Source of the DNA: Bdellovibrionales bacterium
Lineage (GTDB): Bacteria > Bdellovibrionota > Bacteriovoracia > Bacteriovoracales > Bacteriovoracaceae
NCBI GenBank assembly: GCA_030633015.1
Contig: DAOVTR010000072.1
Location: forward strand, 1-7,502
Length of the DNA stretch: 7,502 nucleotides
Direction of reading: 5' to 3'
Under the pieces are notes generated by a model. That model searched no databases and had not been told where the DNA came from. It saw only the letters and a program-made list of their open reading frames with translations. How positions within the stretch are numbered: the stretch's first letter is position 1; each line of letters begins with the position of its first letter. A program made the translations under genes and the position numbers. Positions 1-6,323 of the stretch are shown one piece after another.

Positions 1-1
1 A

Positions 2-298
2 ATACTAATGGGAACTATTTTAGGAAAAGAGGCCCTAGGTGGAATGCTTGCAGGTGCTACCGTTACAGGAGTGCTACTGGCCCTATTTATGGCAAACGCA
101 GGTGGTGCTTGGGATAACGCTAAAAAGGCAATTGAACAAGGACATATCGAAGGAGAATCAAAAGGTGGTGAGGCACACAAAGCTGCTGTTACAGGTGACA
201 CTGTTGGTGATCCATTTAAAGATACTTCAGGACCTGCAATGAATATCTTAGTTAAGTTAATGAGTATTGTTGCATTAGTTATTGCACCTCTACTTTAA
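2..298 (+). CDS. hppA: Membrane-bound ion-pumping pyrophosphatase, C-terminal part
   Basis: This is the 3' end of a gene that begins before the window; the frame is open from base 2, so the ATG at 8 is internal. The enzyme couples hydrolysis of cytosolic pyrophosphate to H+ or Na+ export across the inner membrane. The family signature is clear. A glycine-rich membrane helix ([20 protein letters not shown]) leads into [15 protein letters not shown], then the hallmark [14 protein letters not shown] loop and a last hydrophobic helix ending [10 protein letters not shown]. The end of the protein matches the usual end of the family, so it is not truncated at the 3' side. The residues that separate K+-dependent from K+-independent and H+ from Na+ pumps lie upstream of the window, so ion specificity cannot be read. 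A strong hairpin follows ten bases after the stop. Confidence 0.96.
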   Translation: MLMGTILGKEALGGMLAGATVTGVLLALFMANAGGAWDNAKKAIEQGHIEGESKGGEAHKAAVTGDTVGDPFKDTSGPAMNILVKLMSIVALVIAPLL

Positions 299-307
299 TT
301 TTTTATA

Positions 308-345
308 CTGCAAGGGCCCAAATAGGCCCTTGCAGCACTACTTTT
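308..345 (+). terminator. Rho-independent terminator of hppA
   Basis: There is a perfect 11-bp stem, CTGCAAGGGCC (308-318) pairing with GGCCCTTGCAG (325-335), with a six-base loop. It is followed by a pyrimidine-rich stretch with CTTTTA at 341-346. The T-tract is weak, but stem length and position just after the hppA stop make termination the most likely role. Confidence 0.85.
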
Positions 346-570
346 AGTCTCAAGTTGACACTGCTTTTCAAACAAAACCTTTCAAACCCCTTCTATCAAC
401 CATTTATCCTTACATTTGCTCTACTTTGAGTCAGATCAAGTTAGTCTTTTTTAAGTGTTTCATTAAAGTAAATACATTAAAATTTTTATGAGGCAGATGA
501 TTTATTTTTTGGATCATCCTATAACCAAGGAGGTATAAAAGATTCAATATAATTCATGCCTAGTTTCCAG

Positions 571-584
571 ACACACACACACAC
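571..584. repeat. (AC)7 dinucleotide tract before a ribosome binding site
   Basis: Seven AC units run directly up to AAGGAG (585-590), the ribosome binding site of the gene starting at 597. A change in unit number would not alter the reading frame of that gene. It would alter only the leader or promoter spacing. Seven units is short for a phase-variable tract. The 250 bases upstream (346-596) hold no convincing sigma70 promoter. They do contain a perfect AAGGAGGT at 527-534 with no usual start codon at the right distance. Confidence 0.6.
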
Positions 585-596
585 AAGGAGACGAGT

Positions 597-941
597 ATGT
601 ACATGGCCATCGCAGTAGAGACATTTAAACATCCAGAAAAAAAACATGATTATAAGATTTGGTACCTAGACTTAAATCCCTTAGGAGATGTTATCGGTAT
701 AGGAGTTAAATCAAGACAGGAAGTCGTAAAAAGTGTTTTTGAAAATTATCAAAAGTACGGACACACTAACTGGCGGGCCTTTAAAAAAGATTCTGAACAA
801 TCAACACCAATTGAATTTTTTGATTTTATTGCACAAAATGCTTATGAAAACACACACTTTGGAAACCTACCAACACTAAATGAATTTCAACAAACAATTA
901 ATTGTCTTCAAATGAACATGGAGTTTAAATCCATTGCCTAA
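597..941 (+). CDS. Uncharacterised 114-residue cytoplasmic protein
   Basis: I do not recognise this protein. The start is supported by AAGGAG six bases upstream of ATG 597; a second ATG two codons later is a less well spaced alternative. There is no signal peptide or membrane helix. The N-terminal half (HDYKIWYLDLNPLGDVIGIGVKSRQE, about residues 17-42) reads like a small alpha/beta domain. The rest is rich in aromatic and charged residues (FENYQKYGHTNWRAFKK, FFDFIAQNAYENTHFGNLP). No catalytic motif or metal-binding cluster is visible. It stands alone, with terminators on both sides, and converges on mtaB with one base between the two stop codons. Codon and base use resemble the neighbouring core genes. 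It is most likely a lineage-restricted protein. Confidence 0.8.
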   Translation: MYMAIAVETFKHPEKKHDYKIWYLDLNPLGDVIGIGVKSRQEVVKSVFENYQKYGHTNWRAFKKDSEQSTPIEFFDFIAQNAYENTHFGNLPTLNEFQQTINCLQMNMEFKSIA

Positions 942-942
942 A

Positions 943-2259
943 TCATTGCGCCTCGTTCGAGGCGCTCCTTTTTACCATAACCACATCTCCACGAAGCTCA
1001 TCTAAGATTACTGATAAAATTTTATTATTTAAATCTTGATCCGATTCAATTGCGACTTTTATGTAATTAGAAGTATGCCCTTCCCAAAAATTCAATCTAT
1101 TTTTCTGTTCAAACAATACTTGAAATGATCTTCTGCTTTTTATATTGCTTACACAAAATTCTCTATATTTATCGTCACCAATTTTAATTAATTGTTTTGC
1201 ACGCTCTTTCTTTACCCTGTTTTCAATGGCCCCACTCATCTCAGATGATACCGTCCCTTTTCTGAGTGAATAGGGAAAAATATGAAAATGGCTTATAGGC
1301 AGCTCTCTAATAAAATTTAAAGTATTTAAAAAAAGCTCATCAGTTTCACCGGGATGACCTACAATAACGTCTGTTCCTATAGAACCTTGTGGAAAATATT
1401 TTAATACTTTTTCCACAACCTCTTTAAAATCAGCAGTAGAATATTTTCTTTTCATCAAACCAAGCATCTGATCATCTCCACTTTGAAGTGGTATATGAAA
1501 ATGATCCATAAATTTATTTGAATCGGCCAAGCTTTTTAAAAGATCATCACTTATTACGTTAGGCTCAATAGATGAAATTCTAAGGCGATCAAGATTAGAA
1601 ATTTTCAAAATCTCTTTAACTAAATCTGAAAAGGATTCTGATTTAGAAGTTCTATACTCTCCAATGTTCACCCCAGTAAGCACAATCTCTTTAAAACCAG
1701 ATTCAACGAGTGAAGAGACCTCTTTAACAGCCTGATCAATCTTTATTGCTCTTGATCTTCCTCTTGCAAAAGGAATAATACAATAGGAACAAAAATAATT
1801 ACACCCATCTTGTACTTTTAAAAACGCCCTCGTATGTCTATCTTCAATTGTTGTATGGGATGAAAAAAAATCTACATTTTTTGAAACATTAATTTTATTT
1901 CCATCATCCACATTTTTAAGATACTCACTGATTTTAAATTTATCGCTATTTCCTAATATAAGATCAACTTCTTCCATTTTTGAAATTGCTTCAAATTCGA
2001 GCTGAGCATAACATCCAACAACAACAATTTTTCCATTAGGAGAATATTTCTTGGCCTTCCGTATAATATTACGGCAAGTGGAATCAGCTCCAATAGTAAC
2101 GGTACAAGTATTTATTACTGTTACAGAAGTCTCATTTTCAAAGGCTAAGATTTGATACCCTTCATCTTTAAAAGATTGGGTTATAGTACCTGTTTCAGCA
2201 ATATTTAATCTGCACCCTAAAGTATAAAAAGAGACCGTTTTTTCTATATTATCATTCAT
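943..2259 (-). CDS. mtaB: tRNA t6A37 methylthiotransferase MtaB (radical SAM)
   Basis: This enzyme converts t6A at position 37 of tRNAs reading ANN codons, classically tRNA-Lys(UUU), to ms2t6A, using two iron-sulfur clusters and S-adenosylmethionine. At 438 residues the length is normal. The N-terminal UPF0004 domain carries three cluster cysteines in TLGCRLN (C16), INTCTVT (C52) and VGCYAQ (C83). The radical-SAM motif CNYFCSYC gives C153, C157 and C160. HIPLQSGDD and VGHPGETDE follow, and a TRAM RNA-binding domain lies from about residue 370. TLGCRLN and INTCTVT, together with DRHTRAFLKVQDGC, point to the MtaB/YqeV branch rather than MiaB or RimO. Ribosome-binding complementarity before ATG 2259 is weak. 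The gene has no visible terminator of its own, so its transcripts may run antisense into the 597-941 gene. It is divergent from the trmO gene, 119 bases away. Confidence 0.95.
   Translation of the reverse strand: MNDNIEKTVSFYTLGCRLNIAETGTITQSFKDEGYQILAFENETSVTVINTCTVTIGADSTCRNIIRKAKKYSPNGKIVVVGCYAQLEFEAISKMEEVDLILGNSDKFKISEYLKNVDDGNKINVSKNVDFFSSHTTIEDRHTRAFLKVQDGCNYFCSYCIIPFARGRSRAIKIDQAVKEVSSLVESGFKEIVLTGVNIGEYRTSKSESFSDLVKEILKISNLDRLRISSIEPNVISDDLLKSLADSNKFMDHFHIPLQSGDDQMLGLMKRKYSTADFKEVVEKVLKYFPQGSIGTDVIVGHPGETDELFLNTLNFIRELPISHFHIFPYSLRKGTVSSEMSGAIENRVKKERAKQLIKIGDDKYREFCVSNIKSRRSFQVLFEQKNRLNFWEGHTSNYIKVAIESDQDLNNKILSVILDELRGDVVMVKRSASNEAQ
948..973 (+). terminator. Terminator of the 597-941 gene, embedded in the mtaB 3' coding end
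   Basis: The hairpin has a 7-bp GC stem, GCGCCTC (948-954) and GAGGCGC (959-965), with a GTTC loop. It is followed by TCC and a T-run (969-973), so it acts on the plus strand. On the minus strand the same bases encode the SASNEA residues near the end of MtaB, and no T-run follows there, so it does not serve mtaB. Confidence 0.85.
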
Positions 2260-2277
2260 ATATCGCTCACAAAAAGC

Positions 2278-2306
2278 AATGTAAAAAACTGTTTACTATT
2301 GAGCAA
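2278..2306 (-). promoter_or_regulatory. Possible mtaB promoter
   Basis: On the minus strand TTGCTC (2301-2306) and TACATT (2278-2283) are separated by 17 bases. Matches to the sigma70 boxes are partial (3/6 and 4/6). The position would give a leader of only about 12 bases before the mtaB start, so this is tentative. Confidence 0.3.
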
Positions 2307-2333
2307 GACATTATTTAAAAAAAGTGGTCTAAT
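2305..2333 (+). promoter_or_regulatory. Candidate promoter of the trmO-MBL unit
   Basis: AAGACA (2305-2310) and TCTAAT (2328-2333), spaced by 17 bases, match the sigma70 boxes at 4/6 and 5/6. It lies about 45 bases before trmO and overlaps the proposed mtaB promoter on the other strand, so the two divergent units could compete or be co-regulated. Confidence 0.45.
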
Positions 2334-2378
2334 AACTCGTTTTTAATTTATGAATCTTGACTAACCTAAGGACTCACC

Positions 2379-2852
2379 ATGGATGATTTTACAATTAAAC
2401 CCATTGGAATAATTAAGACCGAATTTGAAAAAAAATCAGGCATTCCAATTCAAGCAAAAGTTGGTGAAAATTTTATTGGTAAGATTGAACTTAAAAAGGA
2501 ATTTTCAGAAGGACTCAAAGATCTAGATAGCTTTACTCATATCCATTTAATATACCTTTTTGACCGCCACAGCGATTACTCTTTAACTGTAAAACCATAT
2601 ATGGACGATAATCCAAGAGGCCTTTTTGCAACGAGGGCCCCTAAAAGACCTAATAATTTAGGACTCTCCCTAGTGGAAATCATAAATGTCAAAGACAACA
2701 TTATTACTTTTAAAGGGGTGGATATGCTTAATAATACTCCTCTAATTGACATAAAACCCTACTATCATGAGTTTGATTCAAGAGAAAACTCAAAGGCCGG
2801 CTGGCTTGATAAGGTCACAAATAAAAGAGAGATTTCAGATGACCGATTCTAA
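2379..2852 (+). CDS. trmO: TrmO/TsaA-family tRNA t6A37 N6-methyltransferase, short form
   Basis: Members of this family use S-adenosylmethionine to methylate N6 of t6A37, giving m6t6A, known mainly on tRNA-Thr(GGU). The fold is a small beta-barrel unlike ordinary methyltransferases. The signatures are visible: PIGIIKTEFEKKSGIPIQ at the N-terminus (residues 8-25), GLFATRAPKRPNNLGLS (81-97, including R86) and DMLNNTPLIDIKPYYHEFD (from 115). At 157 residues it lacks the extra C-terminal domain of the 235-residue E. coli enzyme, so it resembles the compact TsaA-like proteins common in archaea and many other bacteria. Substrate assignment for this branch is therefore less certain. AAGGA six bases before ATG 2379 supports the start. 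It sits back to back with mtaB, whose product modifies the same base, and overlaps the next gene. Confidence 0.88.
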   Translation: MDDFTIKPIGIIKTEFEKKSGIPIQAKVGENFIGKIELKKEFSEGLKDLDSFTHIHLIYLFDRHSDYSLTVKPYMDDNPRGLFATRAPKRPNNLGLSLVEIINVKDNIITFKGVDMLNNTPLIDIKPYYHEFDSRENSKAGWLDKVTNKREISDDRF

Positions 2853-3672
2853 TACCATTACCATTCTTGTAGAAAATTATGCTTATAAGACTCCCTTTGC
2901 TGAGTGGGGCTTTTCTGCACATATTAAATATAACAATAAATTTTTTCTTTTTGATGTAGGCCATTCCGGAGACTGCGTATTAAATAATGCTAAATTTTTG
3001 AAAATTGATTTAAAAAAATTAGATGGAATTATTCTCTCCCACGGTCACTACGATCACACCAATGGCCTTAAAAAAGTCCTAGATTTTAGTGAAACAACCA
3101 ATATTTATGGACACCCCAATATTTTTGATGATCGATACTCACTTAAAAATGGCAATTTACAATATACAGGAATGAATCTCACCAAGCAGGAACTCCTTGA
3201 TAAAAACATCACTCTTCATCTTGAAACAGGGTTGACTAAAATTTCTGACAATATCTATATGAGCGGAGAGATAGCTCCTTTTAACGAAATTGAGACCATT
3301 TCACCCCATTTTAAAGTTAAAAAAGAGAGTTTAACAGTTGATGATACCTTTCCTGATGATAATGCCCTAATAATTGATACCCCAAAAGGACTAATTATTA
3401 TTTCAGGTTGTGCCCATCGCGGCATTGTAAATATTGCAAACCATATTAAAAATCAATTTAAAAAAAATATATTTGCCATCATAGGAGGAACCCATCTCTA
3501 TGATGTAAGTGACGAGCACTTTAAATACGTTTTAGACTATTTTAAAAAAGAAGACATCCAACTCCTAGCTCCTGGCCACTGCACTGGAATAGAGAAGATT
3601 TTCAAGCTAAAAGACGCGTTACCAGATAGGGTTCAACCAGCTTTTTGTGGTGAAGTGTTCAAATTTCAGTAG
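2839..3672 (+). CDS. Metallo-beta-lactamase-fold hydrolase, COG1237 type
   Basis: This is a 277-residue metal-dependent hydrolase-like protein. I start it at ATG 2839, preceded by GAGAG and overlapping trmO by 14 bases, which suggests translational coupling. An in-frame ATG at 2767 lies deep in trmO with no ribosome site. The order of motifs fits COG1237. ITILVENYAYKTPFAEWGFS comes first, then FDVGHSG and the metal-binding SHGHYDH (H68, H70, D72, H73). The later histidine motifs SGCAHRGIVNI, IGGTHL and APGHCTG follow. No signal peptide is seen, so it is cytoplasmic. Some databases name this group 7,8-dihydropterin-6-yl-methyl-4-(ribofuranosyl)aminobenzene 5'-phosphate synthase after an archaeal pathway, but that reaction cannot be assumed here. 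The tight link to trmO suggests a role in nucleotide, RNA or pterin metabolism; this is inference. Confidence 0.9.
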   Translation: MTDSNTITILVENYAYKTPFAEWGFSAHIKYNNKFFLFDVGHSGDCVLNNAKFLKIDLKKLDGIILSHGHYDHTNGLKKVLDFSETTNIYGHPNIFDDRYSLKNGNLQYTGMNLTKQELLDKNITLHLETGLTKISDNIYMSGEIAPFNEIETISPHFKVKKESLTVDDTFPDDNALIIDTPKGLIIISGCAHRGIVNIANHIKNQFKKNIFAIIGGTHLYDVSDEHFKYVLDYFKKEDIQLLAPGHCTGIEKIFKLKDALPDRVQPAFCGEVFKFQ

Positions 3673-3731
3673 AAATAAAATTTATGTTACCTTACGTTGA
3701 AAAATTTTAAGCACTATTTTTTATTTTCTAT

Positions 3732-3760
3732 TTGACATTAAATTCAAAAAACCTTAATTT
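3732..3760 (+). promoter_or_regulatory. Candidate promoter of the tRNA operon
   Basis: A perfect TTGACA (3732-3737) is followed after 17 bases by TAATTT (3755-3760), a poor -10 box. It lies 23 bases before tRNA-Lys, in the AT-rich gap after the MBL gene. No other -35 box of this quality is nearby. Confidence 0.5.
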
Positions 3761-3783
3761 TCTAGTTCATGTTTTTGTTACGT

Positions 3784-3860
3784 GGTTGCTTAGCTCAGTT
3801 GGTTAGAGCATCTCCCTTTTAAGGAGAGGGTCCTGCGTTCGAGTCGCAGAGCGATCACCA
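3784..3860 (+). tRNA. tRNA-Lys (anticodon TTT)
   Basis: A full cloverleaf can be folded. The acceptor stem is GGTTGCT (3784-3790) with AGCGATC (3850-3856), including two G-U pairs. The D arm starts at GCTC (3793). The anticodon stem is TCTCC/GGAGA, with loop CTTTTAA placing anticodon TTT at 3818-3820 and A37 at 3821. The T arm is CTGCG-TTCGAGT-CGCAG. The discriminator A and an encoded CCA close it at 3860. A37 of this tRNA is the expected target of t6A synthesis and of the MtaB enzyme encoded at 943-2259. It is probably co-transcribed with tRNA-Glu, 32 bases downstream. Confidence 0.97.
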
Positions 3861-3892
3861 GCAAAAACATCTCAAGAGGATTTGGATATTAC

Positions 3893-3969
3893 GCTCCCAT
3901 CGTCTAGCCTGGTCAGGACATCGCCTTTTCACGGCGGTAACAGGGGTTCAAATCCCCTTGGGAGTACCA
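3893..3969 (+). tRNA. tRNA-Glu (anticodon TTC)
   Basis: The acceptor stem is GCTCCCA (3893-3899) with TGGGAGT (3959-3965; a G-U at the first pair). The anticodon stem TCGCC/GGCGG carries loop TTTTCAC, with anticodon TTC at 3928-3930. The T arm is AGGGG-TTCAAAT-CCCCT. The discriminator A and encoded CCA end at 3969. A recombinase remnant begins within 100 bases downstream and faces this gene, the usual arrangement when a tRNA 3' end has served as an integration site. I find no second copy of the tRNA 3' end inside this window. Confidence 0.97.
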
Positions 3970-4014
3970 AATTAAGCTAACCCATTGAAATCATTACGCT
4001 TTCGGAGGTTTTTT

Positions 4015-4045
4015 TTCTTCTTGTTCCAGTTTGTTCCGGCCAATC
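4015..4045. repeat. Direct repeat, left copy (candidate attachment site)
   Basis: Bases 4015-4040 recur exactly at 6967-6992, a 26-base perfect direct repeat. With one mismatch it extends to 4045/6997 (CAATC against TAATC). Inside it, TTGTTCC occurs twice with starts ten bases apart, one helical turn, as in paired protein-binding sites. A shared CTTTCG also precedes both copies, although with extra bases in this one. It lies 46 bases after tRNA-Glu, on the side of the recombinase fragment. Confidence 0.85.
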
Positions 4046-4058
4046 TTTTTTTTTACTT

Positions 4059-4846
4059 TTATACGTCATCATTTTTAACCAGTTTCAAACCAAATTTTTT
4101 CATTTTCACAGGCCTTATATTCTCAAAATTTGTGTCATCATTTTCTTCTGAAATTACTTCAATTCCATTTCCAATCACCATTTTTTCCACATGCTCCACA
4201 ATCTTCTTATTCAGCTCATTTGGTGCATCAGTATAGGTTTTCTAGATTTCCATCCACCGGCTGCCTGTGCTGCATCTAGGCCCATTTCTTGCCTAACAAT
4301 GTTTGCCATGGCCTTACGAAGAATATGTGTTGATTTAAATTGGATAAACAATCCAGCTTTTTTTAATGCCTTATTATACTGGTACTGAATTGTTCTATAT
4401 GAAACAGGTTCTCCCTCAATTTCAAATACAAAATTCAAACGTTCACCTGTTGATTCTCTAAAGAAAGTACAAAGTTCTTTTGATGCTTCCTGTTTTCTTC
4501 TTTTAAGAATCGCTTCCATTTGTTTATTCAAATAAACAGTTCTTTCTGATCCATTCTTAGGAACTTCTTTTAATCTTATGAATCGTTTATTTTCACCCCA
4601 AATTGAAACATCTGAAATTTTCACCAATCCTTTTTCAAATTTTACACTTTCCCATTGAATTCCCCCAACCTCTTGGCTTCTTCCGGCCATATAAAAATGC
4701 AATTCTGCAAAATCACGCCAGAATTGATTTTTAAATGAATTTAGAAAAAGTTGTATTTGTTCGAGGGTCATCTTCTGAGTATTTCTTTTGGGAACTTTCC
4801 TAATAATACCCATTATTTTATGACGTTTTAAAATAGGTGCAAACAA
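4059..4846 (-). pseudogene. Tyrosine recombinase/integrase, N-truncated and frameshifted
   Basis: This is a decayed site-specific recombinase. The first part (4211-4846) covers the catalytic domain only, with AGRSQEVGGI (R56), the beta-hairpin lysine in PKNGSERTV (K97), THILRKA (H174, R177) and AAGGWKSRK (W199). These are four of the family's active-site elements. The frame then breaks at an A-run (4238-4241) and stops at 4211. Shifted by one frame, the protein resumes as TYTDAPNELNKKIVEHVEK and runs to a stop at 4059, supplying the likely catalytic tyrosine. In the repaired reading, W and Y are only six residues apart instead of about nine. This suggests a lost stretch of about ten bases rather than a single base. 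The N-terminal arm and core-binding domains are absent: a TAG precedes the TTG at 4846, and the in-frame ATG at 4813 has no ribosome site. Its position beside tRNA-Glu suggests it once integrated an island there. Confidence 0.85.
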
Positions 4847-4954
4847 CTATAATTGTTTTCCATTACTTATCGAGTTCTTCCAAAAAAGAACTAAAAGTTT
4901 AACTAGAATCGCCGAATCAATAAAAGTAAAATCAATTAATTTTAGGAGTTTAAC

Positions 4955-5431
4955 ATGTGGAAATTATTTATTTTTATCACAATTATTACTATGCTTGGAT
5001 GCAGCAGCGATGATTCAAGTTCAGAATCCATAATATTAACTTTAGATACATCATTGACAAGTTTAGCCAGTTCTTTAGATAGTTGTTATTATAAGGAAAC
5101 TACAGAAAACGAAAACATAGAATTAACAATTTCTTCCTCTATTACATTAATTACTGACAGTGATAACGATCTAAATAACGGAGATGAAGTTAAAATAGAA
5201 TTTGTAAATTATAAATGTCATTATATTTTTGATGGTACCAATTTTTTATTTTCTACATGCGACGATAATCTATCAGAAAGTCAACCTGGCGATAAAATTA
5301 AACTTATAGACCTAAGAATACCTGCTTTCCCTTCAAAAAATGGCCGAATTCAATTTGGACTTTATAGAAACGGCTCATGCGAAGATACTCAATTTAGCGG
5401 AACAATAAAAGTGCAAGTCGAGCTAAACTAA
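4955..5431 (+). CDS. Small lipoprotein with four further cysteines
   Basis: I do not recognise the family. The start is well supported by AGGAG six bases before ATG 4955. A short N-region and hydrophobic stretch end in the lipobox MLGC, giving lipidation at C16. A Ser/Asp-rich linker (SSDDSSSES) follows, which suits a mature lipoprotein tethered to the outer membrane. The mature part (about 140 residues) is acidic and beta-prone (IELTISSSITLITDSD, KIKLIDLRIPAFP, SGTIKVQVELN). It has cysteines in DSCYYK, YKCHYI, STCDDN and GSCEDT, enough for two disulfides. No enzyme motif is visible. It lies inside the interval bounded by the 26-base direct repeats, divergent from the recombinase remnant, so it may be island cargo. 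Confidence 0.85.
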   Translation: MWKLFIFITIITMLGCSSDDSSSESIILTLDTSLTSLASSLDSCYYKETTENENIELTISSSITLITDSDNDLNNGDEVKIEFVNYKCHYIFDGTNFLFSTCDDNLSESQPGDKIKLIDLRIPAFPSKNGRIQFGLYRNGSCEDTQFSGTIKVQVELN

Positions 5432-5715
5432 TTTCAACGTATAAAAAACTTTAATACTCTGACAAAACACTGTTCCCTTATATTACTGTTTGTTACATGA
5501 CGGGTAACTCAAGTAAAGCTCCTTTTAATAATTAGTATGTAGTGATTAGTAGTTGATCAAAAAATATATTTAACAAATCAACCTGGTTACAGCGCTCTCA
5601 CCACCTCCACCAACCAGACTCCTGTGATGTTAATGTTGTCTTGAAAAAAAACTACATAATAATTTTTAATATCCGATAGTAGTCAAGTTATTAATTAATT
5701 ATATTAGGAGAGATA
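5432..5715. other. Non-coding gap with a GC-rich patch
   Basis: No supported gene lies in these 284 bases. The left part is AT-rich, with a near-tandem ATTAGTA pair around 5530-5560 and a small GTTAC...GTAAC inverted repeat near 5493-5509. Bases 5581-5640 reach about 52% GC by hand count, well above the flanks. They include CTGGTT...AACCAG arms and a CCACCTCCACCA stretch that recalls a tRNA or tmRNA 3' end. No T-arm can be folded next to it, so it is at best an eroded fragment. The ribosome site of the next gene lies at 5706-5710. Confidence 0.5.
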
Positions 5716-6024
5716 ATGAAATTCATTTCAATCGTTACAATTGTTATCATGTTCATATTTGTTGGTTGTGCAAGCTTAACAGAAGCTGGTAAAGGTGTAC
5801 GAGTCCTCAAAGAGGCTCCAAAGAATTGTAAGGAACTTGGTGATTTATCATCAGGAACATTTGCATCTAAGCCTTCTCAAACAGATGTAAAAAATGATCT
5901 TAGAAACAAAACTGCTGAAATGGGCGGAAATCTTTTAGTTTTAGACTCAATCAATAGTGTTTTTAGGGGAGGCTACTCCGGCAGTGGGCGTGCATTTAAA
6001 TGTCGTTTTAAAAAGAGAAAATAG
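5716..6024 (+). CDS. DUF4156-like small lipoprotein
   Basis: This 102-residue exported lipoprotein starts at ATG 5716, five bases after AGGAG. The signal sequence ends in FVGC, placing the lipidated cysteine at residue 18, followed by ASLTEAGKGVRVL. The pattern resembles DUF4156 proteins such as E. coli YjeI: GCASLT then a VRV strand, NCKELGDLSSG, the helix DVKNDLRNKTAEMGGNLLVLDS, and a final AFKC cysteine probably paired with the one in NCKEL. The molecular function of the family is unknown. Length is close to the family norm, so the protein appears complete. Its TAG stop lies within the left arm of the 15-base inverted repeat that frames the next non-coding block. Confidence 0.88.
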   Translation: MKFISIVTIVIMFIFVGCASLTEAGKGVRVLKEAPKNCKELGDLSSGTFASKPSQTDVKNDLRNKTAEMGGNLLVLDSINSVFRGGYSGSGRAFKCRFKKRK

Positions 6025-6323
6025 GACTCTTAATGAATTTACCTGTATTGCGTAATAAGTAAAACGAATAGAAATTATTATTTCTTTGCAACTCGTGCTG
6101 TCAGGATCTACTTTGGTATCTATTCGATGGCAACGTTCTCATCTCGTCTTAGTGGCGTTCTGCAAGAGATTTCTGTGCCTCACTAGCTCTTAAGGCTGTT
6201 AACATATTCGCTGATAGGTTGAATCCATTCTAACCTTACCCCCGGCGCCTGTCGCAATCAGTTGAGTGCTGATCCATTTTTTCACAGTCCACAAATAATT
6301 ATTATCAAATTAAGACTCCTATT
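6020..6323. repeat. 15-base inverted repeat framing a 300-base block (MITE-like candidate)
   Basis: The left arm, AATAGGACTCTTAAT (6020-6034), matches the reverse complement of 6309-6323 at 14 of 15 positions. The block between the arms is GC-richer than its surroundings. The arrangement resembles a miniature inverted-repeat element or an insertion-sequence remnant. No transposase fragment is recognised and no clear target-site duplication is seen. Because the right arm also contains TAGGAGT, which resembles a ribosome-binding sequence, part of the match may be chance. Confidence 0.35.

Noticed and set aside
556..618. 20-codon leader frame containing the AC tract
   Set aside because: The only strong ribosome sequence is 21 bases away and the peptide is low-complexity; kept only as part of a finding on the leader.
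2767..2838. Upstream ATG extension of the metallo-hydrolase gene
   Set aside because: It lies inside trmO coding sequence with no ribosome site, and the added residues do not resemble the family; ATG 2839 has GAGAG and a normal family start.
3985..4388. Two plus-strand open frames downstream of tRNA-Glu
   Set aside because: They are antisense shadows of the recombinase remnant; the minus strand carries recognisable active-site motifs.
5583..5612. tRNA or tmRNA 3'-end fragment
   Set aside because: CCACCTCCACCA is suggestive, but the preceding bases do not form a T arm with a TTCRANY loop.
6100..6290. Integron attC site or gene cassette array
   Set aside because: Some GTTRRRY-like heptamers occur (GTTGAAT, GTTGAGT), but no matching RYYYAAC partner at the required place and no integron integrase.
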